From contig NZ_JAHCQH010000020.1 in assembly GCF_018449475.1 (NCBI RefSeq), positions 124,001 to 188,000 on the forward strand: DNA of 64,000 nt, written 5' to 3'. Within the stretch, counting starts at the first letter, position 1. Each line of letters begins with the position of its first letter. The translations under genes were made by a program, and so were the position numbers. Below are positions 37,291 to 47,679 of the stretch, piece after piece. The notes below the pieces were generated by a model. The model had not been told where the DNA came from. It saw only the letters and a program-made list of their open reading frames with translations, and made no database searches. The stretch comes from Ancylobacter radicis (GTDB lineage Bacteria > Pseudomonadota > Alphaproteobacteria > Rhizobiales > Xanthobacteraceae).

Positions 37291-37683
37291 TCAAACGAGG
37301 GGAGGTGCGCGGGCAAGGCGCGGGGAGCGTTTCAGTCCGCTGAAGGTGAGCGTCTGGTCCGGCGGGAGGACGGTAGCGACGGCAAGGCGTGCCGGCGTCG
37401 TGGCGACGACGGGCACCGGCGGAGGCGCCGCTGCGCCGACAGCCATCTGGCAGCCGGTGGTGCAGCAATCGGGCGTGTGATGGGCCGGATCGGCCGGGCT
37501 GGCGGGAGTCTCAGGTGCCGCCTGAATACCGCGGCAGATGATCTGTCCCAGCTCGCCGCCGGCAAGGCCCCCCGCCGCATGGGCGCCGGAGGCGATGCCG
37601 CCAATGAAGGCCTGCAGCACAAGCAGATAGGCCACGGCAAGGGCCGTCGCCATTCTGCGCCATGTGCTGCGGTCAGGGGTCAT
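37291..37683 (-). CDS. DUF2946-like protein
   Basis: A 130-residue protein with an N-terminal hydrophobic stretch (about 10-35) and the cysteine motif DCCTTGCQMAVG (about 71-82), resembling the DUF2946 family often found beside copper and TonB-related genes. The C-terminus is Pro/Ala-rich and ends in a basic segment. No catalytic residues can be named. It is the first gene of the minus-strand group DUF2946-PCuAC-PepSY-TM, with GAGGG about ten bases before its ATG. Confidence 0.7.
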   Translation of the reverse strand: MTPDRSTWRRMATALAVAYLLVLQAFIGGIASGAHAAGGLAGGELGQIICRGIQAAPETPASPADPAHHTPDCCTTGCQMAVGAAAPPPVPVVATTPARLAVATVLPPDQTLTFSGLKRSPRLARAPPLV

Positions 37684-37777
37684 GCCGTTTCAGGCCCTCG
37701 GCGGTGCGTCGCTGACGGATGTAGCACGCTCCCGCCGCGCCCGGAACAGCGGCACGCCGCCGCTGCTCCGGCACGGT

Positions 37778-38584
37778 TCAGAGGCTGGCGCCGGGGCCGG
37801 GCGTGGCGCCGGGCGGGCATTTGCCGAGGATGATCATGCCGAGCACCTCATCCTTGGTCACGTCCGAGGTGCGGGCGCTGCCGACCAGCTTGCCGTTCTT
37901 CATCACGCTGACGCGGTCGGCGAGATCGAACACGTCGTGAATGTCGTGGCTGATGAGGAAGATGCCGATGCCTTCCGCCTTGAGCTGCTTGATCAGTTCG
38001 CCCACCTGCGCCGTCTCCTGAGGCCCGAGCGCGGCCGTCGGCTCGTCCATGATCAGGATCTTGGCGTTGAAGTGGATGGCGCGGGCGATGGCGACCGACT
38101 GGCGCTGGCCGCCGGAGAGGCCGCGCACCGGCTCCTTGAACTTGCGGAAGTTCGGGTTGAGCCGGCCCATCACCTCGCGCGTCGCCGCCTCCATGGCCAC
38201 GTCGTCGAGCGTGCCCCAAGGGGTCATCAGTTCGCGGCCAAGGAACAGGTTGGCGGCGGCATCGACATTATCGGCGAGCGCCAGCGTCTGGTAGATGGTC
38301 TCGATGCCGAGGCGTTTGGCGTCACGCGGGTTGGCAATCTCCGCCTTCTGCCCGCCAATGCGGATCTCGCCGGAATCCTGCCGGTAGGCGCCGGCGAGGA
38401 TCTTGATGAGCGTGGATTTGCCGGCGCCATTGTGGCCGAGCAGGCCGACCACTTCGCCGGGATAGAGGTCCACGCTGACATTGTCGACGGCGCGGATGCC
38501 GCCGAAGGAAATGGCGATATCGCGCATTTCGACCAGCGGCGTGCCGGTGCGGGCGGCGGGGGCGGTGGTTGCGAGGCTGTTCAT
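37778..38584 (-). CDS. xylG: sugar ABC transporter ATP-binding protein (xylose, single ATPase domain)
   Basis: The ATPase of a CUT2-type sugar importer. The 268 residues contain Walker [16 protein letters not shown] (about 47-61), signature [14 protein letters not shown] (about 155-168), and Walker [13 protein letters not shown] (about 175-186). Classical XylG has two fused ATPase domains of about 500 residues; this has one, as in FrcA-type proteins. It is last of xylF-xylH-xylG and starts with a GAGGG site seven bases away. The xylose assignment rests on xylF, xylA and xylB nearby. Confidence 0.85.
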   Translation of the reverse strand: MNSLATTAPAARTGTPLVEMRDIAISFGGIRAVDNVSVDLYPGEVVGLLGHNGAGKSTLIKILAGAYRQDSGEIRIGGQKAEIANPRDAKRLGIETIYQTLALADNVDAAANLFLGRELMTPWGTLDDVAMEAATREVMGRLNPNFRKFKEPVRGLSGGQRQSVAIARAIHFNAKILIMDEPTAALGPQETAQVGELIKQLKAEGIGIFLISHDIHDVFDLADRVSVMKNGKLVGSARTSDVTKDEVLGMIILGKCPPGATPGPGASL

Positions 38585-38594
38585 CGGCCGGCCC

Positions 38595-39905
38595 TCACTT
38601 GAAACGCTTGCGGTAGACGGTGTCGATCCACACCGCGAAGACGAGGACGATGCCGACCACGATGTTCTGATAGGGCGTGTCCACGCGCATCAGCACCATG
38701 CCGGATTGCAGGCTCTGCATCACCAGCGCGCCGATCATGGCGCCGGCAATGGTGCCCGAGCCGCCGGCCAGCGAGGTGCCGCCGATCACCGCCGCGGCGA
38801 TGACATAGAGCTCGTCGAGCGTGCCCTGCGCATTGGTGGCCGAGTTGAGGCGGGCGGTGGAGATCGCCGCGCCGATGGCGGCGAGCGCGCCCATCAGGGC
38901 AAACACGGCGAGCGTCACGCGCTTGGTGTTGATGCCGGCCAGTTCGGCGGCTTCCGGGTTGCCACCGATGGCGAAGACATAGCGGCCGAAGCGGGTGCGG
39001 TTGGTCACGAAGGTCATGATGATGCCGACGGCGAGCGCCACCAGCACGGGCACGGCAAAGCCGAAGCTGACGCTCAGACCTTCCGGCGGCACCTCGATGC
39101 CGGCGGCCTCGGCATAGCGCCGGGCGAGCACGGCGGGCAGCGTGTAGGCGTTGACCACCAGCGTCGCGCCGATGACCGCCAGGCAACCGAAGGTGATGGT
39201 GGTGACCTCCGCCCAGACGGGCTTGAGCGGGAAGTGGAAACGCTGGCGCTGCCGGCGGGCCTGCACGGTTGCAAACGCGATGGCGAGGCAGGCGATGACC
39301 GCGACGACCCAGCTCCAGGTGGCGCCGATCGAGCCATCCGCGCCGCCGCCGAGCAGCTTGAAATTGTCGTCGACCAGGGGAATGGTCTTGCCTTCGGCGA
39401 CCGCCCAGGCCGCGCCGCGCCAGACCAGCAGGCCGCCCAGCGTGACGATGAAGGCGGGCACGCCGAGATAGGCGATGACGAAGCCATGCAGGGCGCCGAT
39501 GGCCGCGCCGGCGGCGATGCCGGCGACGAGCGTCAGCGCCATCACGGCGGGATGGTTGAAGCCGAAGGTCGGCAGCAGATAGCTGACCTGAAACACCGCC
39601 ATGATCATGCCGGTGACGCCGAGGATGGAGCCGACCGACAGGTCGATATGGCGCATCACGATGATCAGCACCATGCCGGTCGACATCACCGCGATCGAGG
39701 AACTCTGCACCGACAGGTTCCAGAGATTGCGAGGTGTCAGGAAGGTGCCGTCGGCCAGGATGTCGAAGACGATCCAGATGGCGGCGAGGGCGCCGATCAT
39801 GCCGAGAAAGCGCACATCGATCTCAAGCGCGCGGATGAAGGAGGTCGGCGCGGTCTGCGGCGGGGATGACGGTACCGGCGTTGCGGCCGTCGTGGTCTCG
39901 GTCAT
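38595..39905 (-). CDS. xylH: xylose ABC transporter permease XylH
   Basis: Membrane subunit of the sugar importer, 436 residues with about ten helices. Segments typical of CUT2 permeases are [20 protein letters not shown] (about 94-113), [16 protein letters not shown], and [40 protein letters not shown] near the C-terminus is also characteristic. The ATG at 39905 has AGGAGG seven bases upstream; an extension of ten residues is not needed. It follows xylF by about 110 bases and precedes xylG by 10 bases. Confidence 0.9.
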   Translation of the reverse strand: MTETTTAATPVPSSPPQTAPTSFIRALEIDVRFLGMIGALAAIWIVFDILADGTFLTPRNLWNLSVQSSSIAVMSTGMVLIIVMRHIDLSVGSILGVTGMIMAVFQVSYLLPTFGFNHPAVMALTLVAGIAAGAAIGALHGFVIAYLGVPAFIVTLGGLLVWRGAAWAVAEGKTIPLVDDNFKLLGGGADGSIGATWSWVVAVIACLAIAFATVQARRQRQRFHFPLKPVWAEVTTITFGCLAVIGATLVVNAYTLPAVLARRYAEAAGIEVPPEGLSVSFGFAVPVLVALAVGIIMTFVTNRTRFGRYVFAIGGNPEAAELAGINTKRVTLAVFALMGALAAIGAAISTARLNSATNAQGTLDELYVIAAAVIGGTSLAGGSGTIAGAMIGALVMQSLQSGMVLMRVDTPYQNIVVGIVLVFAVWIDTVYRKRFK

Positions 39906-40018
39906 GAGCGTCCTCCTAGTGTCCGCGCCGGGCATATCGTTTGCCGCTCAGCGCGCCCTGACGGGCGTGCGGCGGGATGAACTCCCGCCGCCGCTTGGTC
40001 TCGATCCGTCGGTCTGGA

Positions 40019-41059
40019 TCAGTCGCAGGCCTTGACCGTGCCGGGCTTCACGCCCTGGCAGACGGTGGCCTTCGGCACCCAGCCGGCCTCGATGATCACG
40101 CCGAGATTATCCTTGGTGATCGGGAGCGGCTTGAGGAAGGTCGAGTTCATCGCCTGCTTCTTCGGGCCGCCCGTAAAGGTCGCGGTGCCCGGAACCGCCT
40201 TGGGGTCGGTTCCCTTGGACAGTTCGATGGCGATTTCCGCGGCCTTCTTGCCGAGTTCGCGCGAGTCCTTCCAGACCGAGACGGTCTGCGTGCCCAGGGC
40301 GATGCGGTTCAGCGCGGCGAAGTCGGCGTCCTGGCCGGAGACCGGCACGGAGCCGGCAAGCCCCTGCGCGGCAAGCGCGGCAATGGCGCCGCCGGCGGTG
40401 CCGTCGTTCGAGGCGACGACCGCGTCGACCTTGTTGTTGTTGGCGGTCAGCATCTGCTCGGTGTTGCGCTGGGCATTGGCCGGCAGCCAGCTATCGGTAT
40501 AGGCCTCGCCGACATTCTTGATGTCGCCCTTGTCCATGGCGGCCTTGAGGGCTTCCATCTGGCCGGAGAACAGGAAGTCCGCATTCGGATCGGACGCCGA
40601 GCCCTTGATGAAGAGATAGTTGCCCTTGGGCTTGACCTTCATCACCTCGGTGGCCTGGAGGCGACCGACTTCCTTGTTGTCGAAGGTGATGTAGTAGGCA
40701 TAGGGGTTCTCGATCAGCCGGTCATAGCCGACGACCGGAATGCCCTCGTTCTGCGCCTTGGTGATGGCGGGAGCGATGGCGTCCGAATCCTGCGCCAGGA
40801 TGATCAGGGCGGTGGCGCCCTGCGCGATCAGCGCCTCGACATCGGACAGCTGCTTGGCGGCCGAGGACTGGGCGTCGGCGGAAATGTACTTTGCGCCGGC
40901 GGCGGCGAGCGCCTTCTTGATGGCGGCCTCGTCGGTCTTCCAGCGTTCTTCCTGGAAGTTCGACCAGGAGACGCCCACGACGGGCTCGGCGGCGCGGGCG
41001 GCGCCCACGGTGACGACGGTCGCCAGCGCGGCGAGGGTAAGGCTCAGGCTCGTCTTCAT
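40019..41059 (-). CDS. xylF: D-xylose-binding periplasmic protein XylF
   Basis: Sugar-binding protein of the importer, 346 residues. The signal peptide ([20 protein letters not shown], cut near ARAAE) is followed by [36 protein letters not shown] and [18 protein letters not shown], segments shared with XylF-type proteins. [21 protein letters not shown] and [16 protein letters not shown] complete the type 1 periplasmic fold. The ATG follows GGGAGGA. The promoter region is shared with the divergent LacI-type regulator. Confidence 0.93.
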   Translation of the reverse strand: MKTSLSLTLAALATVVTVGAARAAEPVVGVSWSNFQEERWKTDEAAIKKALAAAGAKYISADAQSSAAKQLSDVEALIAQGATALIILAQDSDAIAPAITKAQNEGIPVVGYDRLIENPYAYYITFDNKEVGRLQATEVMKVKPKGNYLFIKGSASDPNADFLFSGQMEALKAAMDKGDIKNVGEAYTDSWLPANAQRNTEQMLTANNNKVDAVVASNDGTAGGAIAALAAQGLAGSVPVSGQDADFAALNRIALGTQTVSVWKDSRELGKKAAEIAIELSKGTDPKAVPGTATFTGGPKKQAMNSTFLKPLPITKDNLGVIIEAGWVPKATVCQGVKPGTVKACD

Positions 41060-41312
41060 GCGTTCCTCCCAAAGGGTGCGATGCTTTGTGCCAGTCGGCA
41101 TTCGGTCCTCGAGAGATGACGCGTGCCGTGGTCGTTTCTGACGTTCGAACCTCACATATGTCCGAAATCGTCCTTTTGTTGATCGATCTGAGTGATCGAT
41201 AGAACCTTATCATACCTCAAAAAGATCGGTAATCGGCCCTGATTAGCAAATTCCGTGGCCGCAGGCGCTCCACTTTTGGTCTAAGTGGTGATGACGTGTC
41301 TTGAGTTGCGTA

Positions 41313-41327
41313 CCTCAGATTTTGAGG
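41313..41327. promoter_or_regulatory. inverted repeat before the LacI-type gene, candidate operator
   Basis: cctca-gattt-tgagg is a perfect 5-bp inverted repeat placed 13 bases before the regulator start, overlapping its ribosome site. Two further cctca half-sites lie in the same intergenic region (about 41150 and 41214), plus a direct repeat gatcgat at 41181-41187 and 41194-41200. Possible autoregulatory operator for the xylose genes. Confidence 0.35.
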
Positions 41328-41340
41328 GCAACATGACGGT

Positions 41341-42378
41341 ATGTCCAGACCCCTTTCACGCATCACCCTGCAGGACGTGGCCCGCGAGGCCGGCGTTTCG
41401 CTGGCGACGGCCGACCGTGTGCTCAATGGCCGGGCCGGGGTGCGCAACGCCACGGCCGGCCGGGTGAAGGACGCGGTGGCCCGGCTCGGCTACCGGCCGA
41501 ACCTCGCCGCCGCCCGTCTGGCGCGGGGCGAGACATACCGCTTCTGCTTCGTCCTGCCGGCCGGTTCCAATGTCTTCATGCGCATGCTGGCCGAGCAGGT
41601 GGCCAATACCGCCAACTGGCTCGCCACCCATAACGGCTATATCGACACGGTGCGCGTCGACGTGTTCGCGCCCGAAACCCTGGCCTCGACGCTGGAGGGC
41701 CTGATGGGGCGCTATGACGGCGTCGCGGTGGTGGCGCTCGACCATCCGCGGGTGCGGGCGGCGATTGACGACCTCACCTCGTCCGGCATGGCCGTGGTCA
41801 CGCTGGTGTCGGACGTGCCGTCCTCACACCGGCTGCATTATGTCGGGATCGACAATATCGCCGCCGGGCGCACGGCGGGCACGCTGATCGGCCGTTTCAC
41901 CGGCGGTCGGTCGGGCTCGGTCGGCCTCATCGTCGGCACGCCGGCGCTGCGCGACCATGCCGAGCGCCATTTCGGCTTCATGCAGGTGCTGGGCGGCGAG
42001 TATCCCGGATTGAAGGTGCTGCCGGCGCAGGAAAGTCTCGACGACGAGGAGCGCGCCGAGGCGATCACCGCCCGGATGCTGCGCGAGGTGCCGGACCTTC
42101 TCGGCGTCTACAATGTCGGCGCCGGCAATCGCGGCATCGGCACCGCGATCGTCGCGGCCGAGCGTACCGAGAACCTCGTCTTCATCGGTCATGACCTCAC
42201 CGACGATACACGGCGCTTCCTGCTGCGCGGCGTGATGGACGCGGTGATCAACCAGGATGCCGGCCACCAGTCCCGTTCGGCGGCCCGCGTCCTGCTAGCG
42301 CATTGCGCGGGTGAGCCCCTGCTGAACGAGCAGGAGCGTATCCGCATCGACATCTTCGTCCGGGACAATCTCCCGTGA
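41341..42378 (+). CDS. LacI-family transcriptional regulator (xylose genes)
   Basis: A 345-residue repressor-type regulator. The N-terminal helix-turn-helix and hinge read ITLQDVAREAGVSLATADRV (about 8-27) and GYRPNLAAARLARGE. The rest is a type 1 periplasmic-binding fold for the effector sugar, with HYVGIDNIAAGRTAGTLIG and VFIGHDLTDDTRRFL. It lies divergent from xylF and 32 bases ahead of xylB, so xylose is the likely effector. An inverted repeat overlaps its ribosome site. Confidence 0.88.
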   Translation: MSRPLSRITLQDVAREAGVSLATADRVLNGRAGVRNATAGRVKDAVARLGYRPNLAAARLARGETYRFCFVLPAGSNVFMRMLAEQVANTANWLATHNGYIDTVRVDVFAPETLASTLEGLMGRYDGVAVVALDHPRVRAAIDDLTSSGMAVVTLVSDVPSSHRLHYVGIDNIAAGRTAGTLIGRFTGGRSGSVGLIVGTPALRDHAERHFGFMQVLGGEYPGLKVLPAQESLDDEERAEAITARMLREVPDLLGVYNVGAGNRGIGTAIVAAERTENLVFIGHDLTDDTRRFLLRGVMDAVINQDAGHQSRSAARVLLAHCAGEPLLNEQERIRIDIFVRDNLP

Positions 42379-42410
42379 TCTTCTCCCCCCGCGTACAAGG
42401 AATGTGAGGC

Positions 42411-43868
42411 ATGTTCCTCGGCCTCGATATCGGAACCTCCGCCGTCAAGGCGGTACTGGTCGATGGCGACCAGAAGGTGCTGGCCACCACCGAGACCCCG
42501 CTCGCCATTTCCCGCCCGCAACCGGGCTTCAGCGAGCAGAACCCGGAAGACTGGTGGCAGGCGACGCTCGCCAGCATCGACGCGCTGAAGGCGCAGCAGC
42601 CGGCGGCGCTGTCGGCCGTGCAGGGCATCGGCCTCTCCGGCCAGATGCATGGCGCGGTGCTGCTGGATGCCTCCGGCGCGGTGCTGCGCCCGGCCATCCT
42701 GTGGAATGACGGTCGCTCCTCGGCGGAATGCCGTGAGCTGGAGGAACGCTTCCCAGCACTGCACCAGGTGGCGGGCAATCTCGCCTTTCCCGGCTTCACA
42801 GCGCCCAAGCTGATCTGGGTTAAGAAGCACGAGCCGGAGATTTTCGCGCGAACCGCCAAGGTGCTACTGCCCAAGGCCTATGTCGGCTATCGCCTGACCG
42901 GCGAGATGGTCGAGGAGATGTCGGACGCCTCCGGCACGCTCTGGCTCGACGTGGCGCGCCGCGACTGGTCGGACGAGGCACTTGCGGCCACCGGCCTCTC
43001 CCGCGATCACATGCCCCGCCTCATCGAGGGCAGCGCCGCCGCGTGCCGGATCACGCCGGACCTCGCCGCGCGTTGGGGCATGGCGACGCCGCCGGTTCTG
43101 GCGGGCGGTGCCGGCGACAATGCCGCCGGGGCTGTCGGGCTTGGCGCGATTGGCGCCGGCAATGCCTTCGTCTCGCTCGGCACGTCCGGCGTGCTGTGGG
43201 CGACCACCGACCGTTACGCGCCGAACCCGCAGTCGAGCGTGCACGCCTTCTGCCACGCCATACCCGCCACCTGGCACCAGATGGGCGTGATCCTCTCCGC
43301 CGCCTCGGCGCTCGGCTGGTGGTCGGAAGCGATGAAGATCGCGCCGGGCGATCTGCTGGCGCCGCTCGGCGAGGCGCCGGCCGCGCCCTCCAAGGCGCTG
43401 TTCCTGCCCTATCTCTCGGGCGAGCGCACGCCGCACAATGATACGGCGATCCGTGGCGCCTTCATCGGCCTTGACCATGATGCGTCGCGCGAGACGCTGA
43501 CGCAGGCGGTGCTGGAAGGCGTCGCCTTCGCCTTCAAGGACTGCCTCGACGCGCTCGCCGCGGCCGGAACGACGCTCGATCAGGCCGATGTGATCGGCGG
43601 CGGCTCGCGCTCGCGCTTCTGGATCGGCGTGCTGGCCAATGTGCTCGGCCTGCCGCTCAACCGCATCGAGGATGGCGAGCGGGGCGGAGCCTTCGGCGCC
43701 GCGCGTCTCGCCCGGATGGCGGCCACCGGCGAGGCGCCGGAGGCCGTGTGCCTGCCGCCGCGCCGGCTGGAGACCATCGAACCCAACCCCGTTCTTCAAC
43801 ACGCCTATGCGGAGCGTCATGCCCGCTACCGGGCTCTCTACCCCGCTTTGAAGGGAGTGATTTCATGA
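42411..43868 (+). CDS. xylB: xylulokinase XylB
   Basis: Phosphorylates D-xylulose to xylulose-5-phosphate for the pentose phosphate pathway. A 485-residue FGGY-family kinase. N-terminal [18 protein letters not shown] binds phosphate of [16 protein letters not shown] (about 73-85) and [20 protein letters not shown] (about 333-352) are xylulokinase-type; [15 protein letters not shown] lies in the C-terminal ATP-binding half. The ATG follows AAGGAATGTGAGGC. Its stop overlaps the xylA start (ATGA), so both are made together. Confidence 0.95.
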   Translation: MFLGLDIGTSAVKAVLVDGDQKVLATTETPLAISRPQPGFSEQNPEDWWQATLASIDALKAQQPAALSAVQGIGLSGQMHGAVLLDASGAVLRPAILWNDGRSSAECRELEERFPALHQVAGNLAFPGFTAPKLIWVKKHEPEIFARTAKVLLPKAYVGYRLTGEMVEEMSDASGTLWLDVARRDWSDEALAATGLSRDHMPRLIEGSAAACRITPDLAARWGMATPPVLAGGAGDNAAGAVGLGAIGAGNAFVSLGTSGVLWATTDRYAPNPQSSVHAFCHAIPATWHQMGVILSAASALGWWSEAMKIAPGDLLAPLGEAPAAPSKALFLPYLSGERTPHNDTAIRGAFIGLDHDASRETLTQAVLEGVAFAFKDCLDALAAAGTTLDQADVIGGGSRSRFWIGVLANVLGLPLNRIEDGERGGAFGAARLARMAATGEAPEAVCLPPRRLETIEPNPVLQHAYAERHARYRALYPALKGVIS

Positions 43869-45190
43869 ATGCCTCGTCCGGGTTCTTCCCCTCCGCCGAG
43901 CCGCTGAAATATGCCGGCCCGGACAGCCGCGATCCCTTCAGCTTCCGCTGGTACGACAAGGACCGCGTGGTTCTCGGCAAGCGGATGGAGGACCATCTGC
44001 GCTTCGCCGTCGCCTATTGGCACAGCTTCACCTGGCCGGGCGGCGACCCGTTCGGTGGCGAGACCTTCCTGCGCCCATGGATGCACGGCGCCGACGAGAT
44101 GACGCTGGCCCGCGCCAAGGCCGACGTCGCCTTCGATCTGTTCCGCATTCTCGACGTGCCGTTCTTCGCCTTCCATGACCGCGACATCGCGCCCGAGGGT
44201 GCGTCGCTGGCGGAATCGAACGCCAATGTGCGGGCGATCGCGGACATCTTCGCCCGGAAGATGGAGACGTCGAAGACCAAGCTGCTCTGGGGCACGGCCA
44301 ACCTGTTCTCCAACCGTCGCTTCATGTCGGGGGCGGCGACCAATCCCGACCCGGACGTGTTCGCCTATGGCGCCGCGCAGGTGAAGAACGTGCTGGAGAT
44401 CACCCATGAGCTGGGCGGCGAGAACTACGTTCTGTGGGGCGGCCGCGAGGGCTATGAGACGCTGCTCAACACCGACCTGAAGCGCGAACTCGACCAGCTC
44501 GGCCGCTTCCTCAACATGGTTGTCGAGCACAAGCACAAGATCGGCTTCAAGGGCACGATCCTGATCGAGCCGAAGCCGCAGGAGCCGACCAAGCACCAGT
44601 ACGATTTCGATGTCTCGACCGTGTACGGCCTGCTGTGCCGCGCCGGGCTTGAGAAGGAAGTGAAGCTCAACATCGAGGCCAACCATGCGACGCTGGCGGG
44701 CCACAGCTTCGAGCACGAGATCGCCATGGCGGCGGCGCTCGGCGTGTTCGGCTCGATCGACATGAACAAGGGCGACGCCCAGTCCGGCTGGGACACCGAC
44801 CAGTTCCCGACCAATGTCGAGGACACCGCGCTCGCCTTCTACGAAATCCTGCGCGCGGGCGGCTACACCACCGGCGGCACCAATTTCGACGCCAAGGTGC
44901 GGCGCCAGTCGATCGACCCGGAGGATCTCGTTATCGCCCATGCGGCGGCCATGGATGTGTGCGCCCGTGCCCTGCTGGTCGCCGCCGACATGATCGAGGA
45001 CGGCGCGCTGCAGAAGGCGGTCGATGATCGCTATGCCGGCTGGGACAAGCCCGAGAACAAGGCGATGCTGGAGCCGGGCGCCTCGCTTGACTCCATCGCC
45101 GCCCGCGTCCTCGCCGCGAATCTCGATCCGCAGCCGCGCTCCGGCCGGCAGGAGCGGCTTGAGGCGCTGGCGGGCAGCTATTTCCGCTGA
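43865..45190 (+). CDS. xylA: xylose isomerase XylA
   Basis: Converts D-xylose to D-xylulose, using two divalent metals. The 441 residues fit the class II (long) xylose isomerases. Active-site segments are [13 protein letters not shown] (catalytic His about 102), [16 protein letters not shown] (metal Glu about 233), [17 protein letters not shown] (about 266-282) and [13 protein letters not shown]. The start overlaps xylB by four bases. A perfect 16-bp hairpin lies 12 bases after the stop, ending the xylBA transcript. Confidence 0.97.
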   Translation: MNASSGFFPSAEPLKYAGPDSRDPFSFRWYDKDRVVLGKRMEDHLRFAVAYWHSFTWPGGDPFGGETFLRPWMHGADEMTLARAKADVAFDLFRILDVPFFAFHDRDIAPEGASLAESNANVRAIADIFARKMETSKTKLLWGTANLFSNRRFMSGAATNPDPDVFAYGAAQVKNVLEITHELGGENYVLWGGREGYETLLNTDLKRELDQLGRFLNMVVEHKHKIGFKGTILIEPKPQEPTKHQYDFDVSTVYGLLCRAGLEKEVKLNIEANHATLAGHSFEHEIAMAAALGVFGSIDMNKGDAQSGWDTDQFPTNVEDTALAFYEILRAGGYTTGGTNFDAKVRRQSIDPEDLVIAHAAAMDVCARALLVAADMIEDGALQKAVDDRYAGWDKPENKAMLEPGASLDSIAARVLAANLDPQPRSGRQERLEALAGSYFR

Positions 45191-45201
45191 TTGGCGGAAA
45201 T

Positions 45202-45237
45202 CCTCCCGTGCCGGCTCCCGCGAGCCGGCACGGGAGG
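45202..45237 (+). terminator. strong hairpin after xylA
   Basis: cctcccgtgccggctc pairs perfectly with gagccggcacgggagg (16 bp, 4-base loop), 12 bases after the xylA stop. No T run follows, so it could stop ribosome-free transcription or protect the 3' end. Confidence 0.7.
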
Positions 45238-45438
45238 CTCCTTCGCGCAGGCGATCCCTTCGCGCGCGATCCCTTGGCGATTGACTTAAAGGCAATTCCC
45301 CCTTTCGATCACCAGCGGGAGCGACCGCTGAATCGTCGTCCGGCCATCGAAGCGCCTTGGCGGGCGTGGCATCATCCGCCCGTCACGCACCTGCTTCAGC
45401 CTTGCGCCGCGGCGCCGCCGTCTTGAGAGGGATAGGAA

Positions 45439-46056
45439 ATGCGCCTTGGATTAACGGGAATCGTGCTGGCCATGGCGGCCGCCTTTTCTCTCTCCACCGC
45501 CGACGCCCAGATGCGCCCGCCGGCGACGCTTGGCGCGCAGATCGTCGATGTGCCGGAAAAGCCCGGCTATGTGCCCTCGCCGGACGAGGAGCAACTCGAC
45601 CCCCAGTTCCGCCGCCAGCCGGTGTTCTTCCGCACCAATGAGGCGCCGGGCACCATCGTCATCCACACCAATGAGCGTTTCCTCTATCTCGTGCTCGGTC
45701 CGTCCAGCGCGCTGCGCTATGGCATCGGCGTCGGCCGCGACGGTTTCCAGTGGGCGGGTCTGCAGAAGGTGAGCCGCAAGGCCGAATGGCCGGACTGGAC
45801 CCCGCCGTCGGAGATGATCGAGCGCCAGCCCTATCTGCCGCGCTTCATGGCCGGTGGTCCGGGCAACCCGATGGGCGCGGCCGCGCTCTATCTCGGCCAG
45901 ACCGTCTACCGCATCCACGGCACCAACATGCCGAACACCATCGGCATGGCCGTGTCGTCGGGCTGCTTCCGCCTGGTGAATTCGGACGTGCAGGATCTCT
46001 ACAACCGCGTGCCCGTGGGCACCAAGGTCGTGATCCGGCAGGCGCCGGAACTCTGA
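45439..46056 (+). CDS. L,D-transpeptidase (YkuD domain)
   Basis: A periplasmic cell-wall enzyme that crosslinks peptidoglycan or attaches proteins to it. The 205 residues begin with a signal peptide (cleavage after about STADA, residue 23). The YkuD domain (about 70-203) carries the catalytic pair in YRIHGTNMPNTIGMAVSSGC, with His about 156 and Cys about 175, followed by FRLVNSDVQDLYNRVPVGT. ATG with AGGGA-type site upstream. No functional partner is visible next to it. Confidence 0.93.
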   Translation: MRLGLTGIVLAMAAAFSLSTADAQMRPPATLGAQIVDVPEKPGYVPSPDEEQLDPQFRRQPVFFRTNEAPGTIVIHTNERFLYLVLGPSSALRYGIGVGRDGFQWAGLQKVSRKAEWPDWTPPSEMIERQPYLPRFMAGGPGNPMGAAALYLGQTVYRIHGTNMPNTIGMAVSSGCFRLVNSDVQDLYNRVPVGTKVVIRQAPEL

Positions 46057-46090
46057 CGCCGCCGCATCCAATCGTTCGACTGGGGGAAAC

Positions 46091-47104
46091 ATGAACAAGC
46101 TCGCATGTGCGCTGGCCACCGCCGGCGCTCTCTTCGCGACCAGCCTCGCTCACGCCGATACGCTCGCCGATGTGAAGGCGCGCGGCACGCTCAAATGCGG
46201 CGTCAGCCAGGGCCTCGAGGGCTTCTCGGCCAAGGATGACAAGGGGCAGTGGACCGGCTTCGACGTCGATTTCTGTCGCGCGGTCGCGGCCTCGGTGCTC
46301 GGTGACGCCGCCAAGGTGGACTATGTGCCGCTCTCGGCCGAGGCCCGCTTCCCGGCGCTGCAGAAGGGCGAGGTCGACCTGCTCTCGCGCAACTCGACCT
46401 GGACGCTGCAGCGCGAGGCCGACCTCAAGCTGATGTTCGCCGGCATTTCCTATTATGACGGCCAGGGCTTCATGGTGCCCGCCGCCAAGAACGTGATGGG
46501 CGCGCTGGAGCTGAACAACTCCAAGGTCTGCACCCAGCGCGGCACGACCAGCGCCCTGAACGCGCAGGATTATTTCCGGCAGAACAAGATGACGCTGGAA
46601 CTGATCGAGCTGCCGACCGTCGACGAGGTGGTCAAGGCCTATGCCGATGGCAGATGCGATGTGCTCACCACCGACGTGTCGCAACTCTACGCCCTGCGCC
46701 TCAAGCTCGCCAAGCCGGCCGACCATATCGTGCTGCCCGACGTGATCTCCAAGGAGCCGCTCGGCCCGGTGGTGCGGCAGGGCGACGATGCCTGGCTGAA
46801 CGTGGTGAAGTGGAACCTGTTTGCGCTGCTGAACGCCGAGGAGCTCGGCATCAGCCAGCCGACGCTGGATCAGGCGCTGTCCTCGCAGAAGCCCGATGTG
46901 AAGCGGTTTGTCGGTACGGACGGCAGCTATGGCGAGCAACTCGGCCTGACCAAGGATTGGGCGGTGCGCATCGTCAAGAGCGTCGGCAATTATGGCGAGG
47001 TGTTCGAGCGCAATATCGGCACCAGCTCCAAGCTCGGCATTCCGCGCGGCATCAACCAGCTCTGGAGCATGGGCGGCATCCAGTACGCCCCGCCGATCCG
47101 CTGA
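46091..47104 (+). CDS. amino-acid ABC transporter substrate-binding protein (AapJ-like)
   Basis: A periplasmic general L-amino-acid-binding protein of the AapJ/BztA type, 337 residues. It has a signal peptide (cut near AHADT, about residue 19), then VKARGTLKCGVSQGLEGFSA, VDLLSRNSTWTLQREADLK (about 95-113), and the C-terminal GLTKDWAVRIVKSVGNYGEV and GIPRGINQLW characteristic of AapJ. No permease or ATPase genes follow, so it is an orphan component that must work with transporters encoded elsewhere. A rho-independent terminator follows. Confidence 0.93.
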   Translation: MNKLACALATAGALFATSLAHADTLADVKARGTLKCGVSQGLEGFSAKDDKGQWTGFDVDFCRAVAASVLGDAAKVDYVPLSAEARFPALQKGEVDLLSRNSTWTLQREADLKLMFAGISYYDGQGFMVPAAKNVMGALELNNSKVCTQRGTTSALNAQDYFRQNKMTLELIELPTVDEVVKAYADGRCDVLTTDVSQLYALRLKLAKPADHIVLPDVISKEPLGPVVRQGDDAWLNVVKWNLFALLNAEELGISQPTLDQALSSQKPDVKRFVGTDGSYGEQLGLTKDWAVRIVKSVGNYGEVFERNIGTSSKLGIPRGINQLWSMGGIQYAPPIR

Positions 47105-47130
47105 GGCAGACGCGCGCGTAAATGCATCAA

Positions 47131-47162
47131 GGCCGGCGGCTCTCGCGAACCGCCGGCTTTTT
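47131..47162 (+). terminator. rho-independent terminator
   Basis: gccggcgg / ccgccggc stem (8 bp, 10-base loop) followed by five T, 27 bases after the AapJ-like gene. A textbook terminator. Confidence 0.85.
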
Positions 47163-47241
47163 CATGCCACGCCGTTGACGGGCGCGTGATTCACAGCGCA
47201 TTCGACGGCACAAGAACAGCCACAACATCCCAGGGGAAATC

Positions 47242-47679
47242 ATGTCCGAACTCAGCCTTGCCGCCGCGCAGACCATCCTGTCCACGGCGCTGGAGCAGTG
47301 CCGCGCCGGCAATTTCAAGCCGATGGCGGTGGTCGTGCTCGACGCGCGCGGCGCGGTGAAGGCCGCCGCTTCCGAGGATGGCACGAGCCTCAAGCGTTTC
47401 GAGATCGCCCATGGCAAGGCCTATGGCGCGCTCTCGCTCGGCATGGGCTCGCGCTCGATCTTCAAGCGCGCCAAGGAGCAGGCCTTCTTCGTCGGCGCGG
47501 TCAGCCATGTGGTCGGCGGCGCGCTGGTGCCGGTGCCGGGCGGCGTGCTGATCCGCGATGCGCAGGGTGCGCTGGTCGGCGCGGTCGGCATTTCCGGCGA
47601 CACCTCCGAGAATGACGAGGCGGCGGCGCTGGCCGGCATCGCGGCGGCCGGACTTGCCGGTGATCCCGGCGCGGATTGA
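47242..47679 (+). CDS. GlcG/HbpS-like heme-binding family protein
   Basis: A 145-residue protein of the GlcG (DUF336) family, members of which bind heme (HbpS) or occur beside glycolate and propanediol genes without a proven reaction. Seen features: MAVVVLDARGAVKAAASEDG (about 29-48), RFEIAHGKAYGALSLGMGSR, and VPVPGGVLIRDAQGALVGAVGISGD-type core near 94-118, ending in DEAAALAGIAAAGL. No signal peptide. It stands alone with GGGGAAA ahead of its ATG. Function not certain. Confidence 0.85.
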   Translation: MSELSLAAAQTILSTALEQCRAGNFKPMAVVVLDARGAVKAAASEDGTSLKRFEIAHGKAYGALSLGMGSRSIFKRAKEQAFFVGAVSHVVGGALVPVPGGVLIRDAQGALVGAVGISGDTSENDEAAALAGIAAAGLAGDPGAD

